Part shown: one piece after another, positions 61,871-64,000 of the stretch | Position numbering within the stretch: position 1 is the first letter of the stretch | How the letters are laid out: the number at the start of each line of letters is the position of its first letter | Origin: Durusdinium trenchii | Taxonomy: Eukaryota; Sar; Dinophyceae; Suessiales; Symbiodiniaceae | Length of the DNA: 64,000 bases | Direction: 5' to 3' | Assembly (NCBI GenBank): GCA_963970005.1 | Contig: CAXAMN010003836.1 | Location: 127,162-191,161, forward strand | Position numbers and translations under genes: made by a program | The notes under the pieces: generated by a model | The model's database searches: none | Told to the model about the DNA's origin: nothing | Seen by the model: only the letters and a program-made list of their open reading frames with translations

Positions 61871-64000
61871 GGACAGTGTTTGTTCAAGTGGGGTGGTTGG
61901 GGGACGCTGTTGGACTGTTCATATGGAAGAGGACGATTTTTGGATGCATGGAATGTCATGGGAATGGGATGCTCAGAAATGATGGGCACACTTCTCCATC
62001 TTGGCCAGTGAATGGAACAGATGAAGAAGACGTTGGGCTTAATCTGTGTAACTGAGACAAGTCGGCTCTTGACATGGCAGGGTGTTTCATGATTATTCTT
62101 GTAAGACCTGAACATCCCGAATGTGGGGGCCCCACTTGGGGCGTTCCCGACAGTAAGGCGACTCCGATGGCATGCATCGAGACTCTGGAGGTGTTTTTTA
62201 GATCATTCGATGCATGATAAGTTTCGGCGAACTGGTTGGACATCCACATTCAGAACTTTGGGCGGCAAGTTTCCATTTGGAGCACCTTTCATCCAAGAAC
62301 TTAAAAGGGTGGTGCAGCAGTTCCGGATCAGGACATGGATTTTATGGCTCATGCTAGAGTCTTAGGGACTTCCTTGCTCTCTCAATGGTCAACCCCATAC
62401 TTCCTCAGCAGAAAGCGCTGCAGCTAAACATGGCTTCTATATTCCAGCGGGTCACGGTCCCCGTTTGTCCGGCTTTATACAAAAGAAAGGCGGGTATATA
62501 TATATATATTATTATATATTGGTATTTTCTGCAGCTGGCAGACTGGCAGATGCAGGTTTACGGTTTCGACGTTGCACAGCTGCTACCAACACTGTGTGCC
62601 CGACGTACACGGAGTCGTCCAACACCGTGCTGTATGTCTTCGTCCATGTCTTTCTTGTTCGGAGCATTTCGGACCGACGCATGTCTTGTTGAGGTCATAG
62701 TAAGCTGCTGCGGCACGCGGTGTGGGGGTTTCTCAAAGCCATGACTGCGTGCACGACCGATTTGACGGACGACGAGAGGCAGCTCGTGAGGGGTCCGATG
62801 GGACGTGGGAGAAGTGGAGGATCTAGTGCAGAAGATAGTTGCAACATCGACAATGTCTCTTGCCCTAGGGATCCACATACCTTCTGAGAAGGTACTTGGA
62901 CCCTGTTATGAGTCTACAAATCACCTTCTCAGAGGGTATGTGGAAGGGCTGTCGGGGGGCTGCCCAAAGTATGAGCAACGGGTGTCTTGGGATTGTAGAA
63001 GCACAATGAAGAGTGCGAGCCCCTCCAACCCACTGGCTTTGTTTCGTTTGGCTTTGGCCCTATTGTGATGGATCACAGTTCGGGCAGCCTTCAAGAGGAC
63101 AAAGCCTTCGAAGCAACGTGGAAGTAAAACATAGCCATGTCGCTACAGATCAGTTGGACTTCATTTTTGCTGGAGCTGGCCATACAAAAGCACGAAAACA
63201 GCGTGAAAGGCCATGAACAACCTGTGAAAATTAGGTCTGAAAATTCTGAAAGCTGCGAGGTGAAAAAGCCCTCCAAAGCCAACAAAACCTTCGGATCAAA
63301 ACCTTCGACTCAGATCACGCGCAGATCCACGCGTTTCTTCGTCGTCCACGCCAACGGACATTTCCACAGATCACACTTTGTCCGCTTCCTGCGGCGGCAT
63401 TCCAGCTCCACAGACGAGGCTGGTTCTGGGTGACGCGATAAGTCACGAGTGGGTGACGTGATGGGAAGTGAAAAGGATCGACATATATATATATATAGAC
63501 CTTGTGCGAAATGGTAGTACCACGATGTACCACATATTAGACAAATCCAACCTTCTGCAACCCTCAAGACTTTCCCGTAGCTCAACAAAAATGCGTGCCC
63601 CTGCGAATGGTGTCGGGTCCAAGGACGTTGCAAGTCCTTCTGAAGTCTTTTTGTTTGGCAACCAAGCTTGATTCTGTGCACTGTCACATGGCGGAGAAGA
63701 TCCATAACCATCCGTAGGTCCGCTACCCAATTCCCAAACATAATTCGATTGCTGACTTCAGGCCTCCTTCATTTGGCGTGCGGCCGGAGAGGGCAAAGAT
63801 GCGTGCCTGGGAATGAGAACTGCGGCGAAGCAGCCACAGTAACGTGGATGTTACTGTTGAAGCACTGTCTATGATTACATATGTAGCAACACCGTGTGCC
63901 CGACGGGGGTCACGAAATGTAAATGTTAAGGCCCTAAGAATCCATGGACCCGACATCTTTGCAGGGGGGTCGGACCTCAGAGCTTTGCCCTGCCATTCCA
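61871..64000. other. Mostly non-coding; hairpin and microsatellites
   Basis: TA runs at about 62492-62518 and 63483-63499, a hairpin at 62873-62943, and a copy of the 428-454 segment at 63597-63625. No gene recognised. Confidence 0.45.
62873..62943. mobile_element. Hairpin element with 21-bp arms
   Basis: CCACATACCTTCTGAGAAGG plus T (62873-62893) pairs with 62923-62943 with a single mismatch that can still form a G-T pair in RNA. Loop of 29 bases. Confidence 0.75.

Overview
The window looks like nuclear DNA of a dinoflagellate, most likely of the Symbiodiniaceae type. This rests on four things: sparse small exons flanked by AG acceptors and GT donors and separated by long introns, candidate exons almost all on the + strand, abundant short inverted-repeat elements and simple repeats, and a large reverse-transcriptase element of a kind I recall from dinoflagellate gene predictions. 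There is no bacterial gene organisation. I saw no rRNA, tRNA, CRISPR array or operon. Species assignment is inference.

Layout. 1-22 kb is mostly non-coding with scattered short candidate exons (about 5.9, 6.3, 7.2, 8.0, 11.8 and 19.4 kb), several copies of a CTACTAG-rich dispersed repeat, and a 585-base block at 3.85-4.44 kb that almost lacks T on the + strand. 22.2-29.1 kb is the best-supported feature: a decayed retrotransposon encoding, in order, a gag-like basic protein, a reverse transcriptase, the first part of an RNase H, a C5-cytosine DNA methyltransferase, the rest of the RNase H and a tyrosine recombinase. The reading frame is broken at least eight times, several times in homopolymer runs. 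29.9-30.9 kb holds fragments of a JmjC/cupin-type gene.

41.7-47.3 kb carries a series of + strand exons that can be read as one lysine/glutamate-rich, coiled-coil protein ending in a poly-serine tail. 48.7-60.3 kb carries another series of + strand exons with no recognised family. 60.3-61.0 kb is a 21-bp coding-phase minisatellite interrupted by an assembly gap. Between these lie many short hairpin elements that resemble miniature inverted-repeat transposons, in at least three recognisable families.

The element's proteins form one replication unit: gag packages RNA, RT/RNase H makes DNA, and the recombinase integrates it. The methyltransferase is the unusual cargo. Exon boundaries and gene models are inferred from splice signals and codon-like reading only; no transcript data were available. 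Gene functions outside the retroelement and the JmjC fragments are not recognised.
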